DNA of 5,759 nt from NCBI GenBank assembly GCA_030151865.1, contig JASLCK010000050.1:1-5759 (forward strand), read 5' to 3'. The stretch comes from Rhodospirillaceae bacterium (GTDB lineage: Bacteria > Pseudomonadota > Alphaproteobacteria > Rhodospirillales > Magnetospirillaceae). This document shows, piece by piece, positions 5,112 to 5,759 of this stretch (position 1 is the stretch's first letter; each line of letters starts with the position of its first letter). Position numbers and translations under genes: made by a program. The notes beneath the pieces were generated by a model. That model made no database searches and was not told the DNA's origin. It saw only the letters and a program-made list of their open reading frames with translations.

Positions 5112-5759
5112 ATGACCTTCACCGATTATAAAGTCGCCGACATTTCTCTTGCCGAATGGGGCCGCAAGGAAATCACCATCGCCGAGACCGAAATGCCCGG
5201 CCTGATGGCCCTGCGTAAGGAATACGGCACGTCCAAGCCGCTGGCGGGAGCCCGCATCGTCGGCTGCCTGCACATGACCATTCAGACCGCCGTGCTGATC
5301 GAAACCCTGGTGGCTCTTGGCGCTTCGGTGCGCTGGTCGTCTTGCAATATCTTCTCGACCCAGGATCAGGCCGCCGCCGCCATCGCCGCCGCCAACATCC
5401 CGGTCTTCGCCTGGAAGGGTGAAACCGAAGAAGAATTCTGGTGGTGCATCGAACAGACCCTGAAGGGTCCGGACGGCTGGACCCCCAACATGGTTCTGGA
5501 CGATGGCGGCGACGTCACCCAGATCCTGCACGATAAGTACCCGGAAATGCTGAAGGACATCCGCGGCATTTCGGAAGAAACCACCACCGGCGTGCATCGT
5601 CTGTATGAAATGGCCAAGACCGGTAAGCTGCTGGTGCCCGCCATCAACGTCAATGACAGCGTCACCAAGTCGAAATTCGACAATCTCTATGGCTGCCGCG
5701 AGTCGCTGGTGGACGGCATCCGCCGCGGCACCGACGTGATGATGGCCGGCAAGGTCGCC
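5112..5759 (+). CDS. ahcY: S-adenosylhomocysteine hydrolase (adenosylhomocysteinase), N-terminal half, cut by window edge
   Basis: NAD-dependent cytoplasmic enzyme that reversibly splits S-adenosylhomocysteine into adenosine and homocysteine, removing the product inhibitor of methyltransferases. The first 216 residues are present, open to the right edge. Substrate-site residues are visible and fall at nearly the same numbers as in human SAHH: His54 in CLHMTIQTAVLIETL, Asp131 in LDDGGD, Glu156 in SEETTTGVHRLYEM, and Lys186, Asp190 and Asn191 in NVNDSVTKSKFDNLYG. The NAD-binding Rossmann domain lies beyond the window. Only 25 residues separate Asp131 from Glu156, so the roughly 40-residue insertion found here in many bacterial homologues is missing. 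The ATG at 5112 is supported by AGGAG 8 nt upstream and by the family N terminus (YKVADISLAEWGRKEI). It is separated from ptsI by 89 nt with a candidate promoter, so it is probably a separate or partly separate transcript. Confidence 0.97.
   Translation, partial: MTFTDYKVADISLAEWGRKEITIAETEMPGLMALRKEYGTSKPLAGARIVGCLHMTIQTAVLIETLVALGASVRWSSCNIFSTQDQAAAAIAAANIPVFAWKGETEEEFWWCIEQTLKGPDGWTPNMVLDDGGDVTQILHDKYPEMLKDIRGISEETTTGVHRLYEMAKTGKLLVPAINVNDSVTKSKFDNLYGCRESLVDGIRRGTDVMMAGKVA

Noticed and set aside
5097..5683. Minus-strand open frames opposite ahcY
   Set aside because: The plus strand encodes unmistakable AhcY throughout; the minus frames are Gly/His-rich shadows.

Overview
The window is a dense, GC-rich piece of bacterial chromosome, with every gene on the + strand. 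The gene order points to an alphaproteobacterium: a ChvG-type sensor kinase, a short single-domain HPr kinase, RapZ, a mannose-family EIIA, HPr and Enzyme I, followed by ahcY. Protein details such as the HPr active-site sequence HARAAAKF and EI plus RapZ in the same cluster suggest Rhodospirillales, perhaps a Magnetospirillum relative. That placement is inference from the proteins, not from a marker gene.

Layout: 1-1067 is the 3' part of a chvG-like histidine kinase whose sensor domain lies upstream of the window. At 1099-1530 is hprK, overlapping by four bases with rapZ (1527-2495). A strong Shine-Dalgarno-like tract and a possible five-codon reading frame sit at the rapZ/EIIA junction. EIIA-Man is at 2506-2913, HPr at 2918-3223 and Enzyme I at 3232-5022. 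The gaps from hprK to EI are 10 nt or less, so these genes are almost certainly one transcription unit, probably continuing from chvG. After an 89-nt gap holding a candidate extended -10 promoter, an imperfect hairpin and a good ribosome binding site, ahcY starts at 5112 and runs off the right edge.

How the genes work together: EI (His211), HPr (His28) and EIIA (His9) can form a complete PEP-dependent phosphorelay, but no EIIB or EIIC sugar-transport component is in the window. HPr keeps the regulatory serine (Ser59, equivalent to B. subtilis Ser46), the target of the HPr kinase encoded in the same operon. The system therefore looks like a regulatory PTS that reads carbon or energy state, linked to an envelope-stress/acid-type two-component sensor (ChvG) and to RapZ, a glucosamine-6-phosphate-responsive regulator in E. 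coli. AhcY removes S-adenosylhomocysteine; its linkage to this PTS cluster recurs in alphaproteobacteria but has no settled explanation.

No RNA genes, CRISPR arrays, mobile elements or pseudogenes were seen. The most interesting points are the start/stop architecture at the rapZ-EIIA junction, the short (eukaryote-like) loop of AhcY, and the combination of HPr kinase with an Enzyme I that lacks a GAF domain. The cluster itself is a known arrangement, not a new system.
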